Assembly (NCBI RefSeq): GCF_007845645.1
Contig: NZ_VCQV01000028.1
Coordinates: 1-64,000 of the forward strand
DNA length: 64,000 bases
Direction: 5' to 3'
Origin: Leekyejoonella antrihumi
Lineage (GTDB): Bacteria; Actinomycetota; Actinomycetes; Actinomycetales; Dermatophilaceae
The notes below the pieces were generated by a model. It was not told the origin of the DNA. It did not search any database and saw only the letters and a program-made list of their open reading frames with translations. Of this stretch, positions 63,136 to 64,000 are shown in pieces (position 1 is the stretch's first letter; each line of letters opens with the position of its first letter). Both the position numbers and the translations under genes were made by a program.

Positions 63136-63194
63136 ACTTATCGTCATGTTGACATGAGCAGGACCTGGTGCTTATCGTCATAGTGACAGTAAGC
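63136..63194. promoter_or_regulatory. Two NrtR-like operator boxes
   Basis: Box 2 (63170-63194) is a 25-bp palindrome with outer arms GCTTA/TAAGC and inner GTCA-TAG-TGAC. Box 1 (63136-63157) shares CTTATCGTCAT but is less symmetric. The TATCGTCAT core is close to known NrtR sites. They lie between nrtR and the divergent membrane gene and could control both. Confidence 0.65.
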
Positions 63195-63322
63195 ACCGTT
63201 GATCAGAACTGGAAATTGTGAGCCCCTTCTCACCACGGGGCGCGACGACGCGGACTGGCATCCGCGCCGTCGCTGAGGCGGCACCACCACTCGAACCATC
63301 ACGAACGAAAGGATGTGACGCT

Positions 63323-64000
63323 ATGTCAACCATACGGAAGCGATCATCTGGGAGCACACCTGGCGCCTTGACCCGCTCGCATGGGAGGGAATACACAACG
63401 GGCCTCGATGACCGTGTAGCCGAAGCGATGGCGGCCGAAGACGGCGCCTCCGGGGTGCATAATCCAGACAACGGACCGAACACTCATCTCGAGACCAACG
63501 AGGTCCTCAGGAAGGCGCACGATACGACCACGTCCGTCATCGGTCACGGGATGCGCGAGGACGTCCAGGCCGAGGCCGGAAGCATCGAATGCGGCCTAGT
63601 CGAGCACGCGCGGACGAAGGAGACTGCCAAGCAGGAGCTCGACTGGTCTCTCCACGCGCAGGTCATGCTGATGGCGCTGCAGCTGGTGTTCGCTCGACTG
63701 CATCTGCGGGTACCGACCCGCCGCGCCGCGGTGGCGTACGCAGTGGCGTACGCGTTCCTCTTCATCAGCGATCTGACCCTGATCGCGGTCGCGTTCCAGA
63801 TCCTCGGATTGTCGGATCACCCTTGGATCCCGCATGTGCCGATCAGCGATCCGCTCGACCTTGCGGCGTTCGGGTCTGTGTGTGCCATCGCGATCTTGGG
63901 GCACGTCAGTGGGGTGCAGTTCAAGGCGGCGCACGTCGATCATGAACTGAGACGTCATGCTCGGTCGGATAAGGAGCTCACACAGCGGCCGAAGCCGTCG
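63323..64000 (+). CDS. Membrane protein of unknown function, N-terminal part (runs off window)
   Basis: An ATG at 63323 preceded by AAAGGATG opens a frame of 226 codons with no stop before the window ends. The first ~110 residues are hydrophilic (MSTIRKRSSGSTPGALTRSH onwards). Two hydrophobic stretches follow, VAYAVAYAFLFISDLTLIAVAF and LAAFGSVCAIAILGHVSG, and then a charged region. It lies divergent from nrtR behind the operator boxes, so regulation by NrtR is likely. No family recognised. Confidence 0.65.
   Translation, partial: MSTIRKRSSGSTPGALTRSHGREYTTGLDDRVAEAMAAEDGASGVHNPDNGPNTHLETNEVLRKAHDTTTSVIGHGMREDVQAEAGSIECGLVEHARTKETAKQELDWSLHAQVMLMALQLVFARLHLRVPTRRAAVAYAVAYAFLFISDLTLIAVAFQILGLSDHPWIPHVPISDPLDLAAFGSVCAIAILGHVSGVQFKAAHVDHELRRHARSDKELTQRPKPS

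Overview
The window looks like a chromosome segment from a high-GC actinomycete, probably Micrococcales and close to Dermacoccaceae or Intrasporangiaceae. The placement is inferred from gene order and style. Supporting signs are the dxr-rip1-ispG and rimP-nusA-ylxR-infB clusters, a mycothiol-dependent-isomerase-fold protein, an F420-type nitroreductase, a CGNR regulator, many four-base stop/start overlaps, and many probable leaderless genes with a TANNNT -10 box six to eight bases before the start codon. Coordinates 1 to about 51100 are core chromosome. From about 51130 to the right edge lies a mobile element beside a tRNA-Ala gene.

Core, left to right. 1-4572 holds an Lrp/AsnC regulator cut by the window edge, a decayed L-serine ammonia-lyase gene and two aldehyde dehydrogenases fitting a putrescine/GABA route; the second ends inside a three-copy 53-bp tandem repeat. 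4776-6453 is a three-gene unit with ESX (type VII) substrate features. 6437-10156 is dxr, a site-2 protease and ispG. 10219-18986 carries assorted enzymes (DUF402, GNAT, DoxX, MDMPI-fold, AidB-like acyl-CoA dehydrogenase, kinase-like), then proS and two HAD phosphatases. 18960-23953 is an envelope disulfide cluster (VKOR, two DsbA-like proteins, MauE), a lipoprotein and a kinase homologue that has lost its catalytic middle. 24058-25907 is sulfite reductase with a zinc-ribbon partner. 25941-36278 is the translation-factor cluster, split after infB by a methyltransferase, a frameshifted MFS exporter and a CGNR regulator. 36438-40599 has an acyl-CoA synthetase, a TetR/nitroreductase divergent pair and an oxidoreductase. 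41034-50958 is rne, rplU-rpmA-obgE-proB, a DedA-like protein, proA, nadD, rsfS and a histidine phosphatase.

Mobile element. tRNA-Ala(GGC) at 51054-51129 keeps its own promoter and terminator. The large serine recombinase next to it has no stop codon before the tRNA and stays open, antisense, through the tRNA into the phosphatase gene. Behind it, on the minus strand, lie a ribbon-helix-helix protein and a tightly coupled transfer operon: MT-A70 methylase, small basic protein, VirD4/TraG-like ATPase, small ORF, replication-relaxation protein and ArdA-like antirestriction protein. Three small proteins sit upstream. A stand-alone core-binding domain of a tyrosine recombinase follows on the plus strand. 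The cargo is a CYTH-domain phosphatase, a small helical protein and an HD-domain dNTP triphosphohydrolase in visibly AT-richer DNA. An NrtR-type regulator with two operator boxes and a membrane protein running off the right edge close the window.

The best candidate for an undescribed system is the cargo at 59985-62271. dGTPase-type enzymes release tripolyphosphate and CYTH enzymes can hydrolyse it, so the pair could form a nucleotide-depletion defence with a product-clearing partner. No right attachment site was recognised, so the element probably continues past the window. At least three core genes (308-1493, 22347-22952, 32084-33272) are broken or internally deleted.
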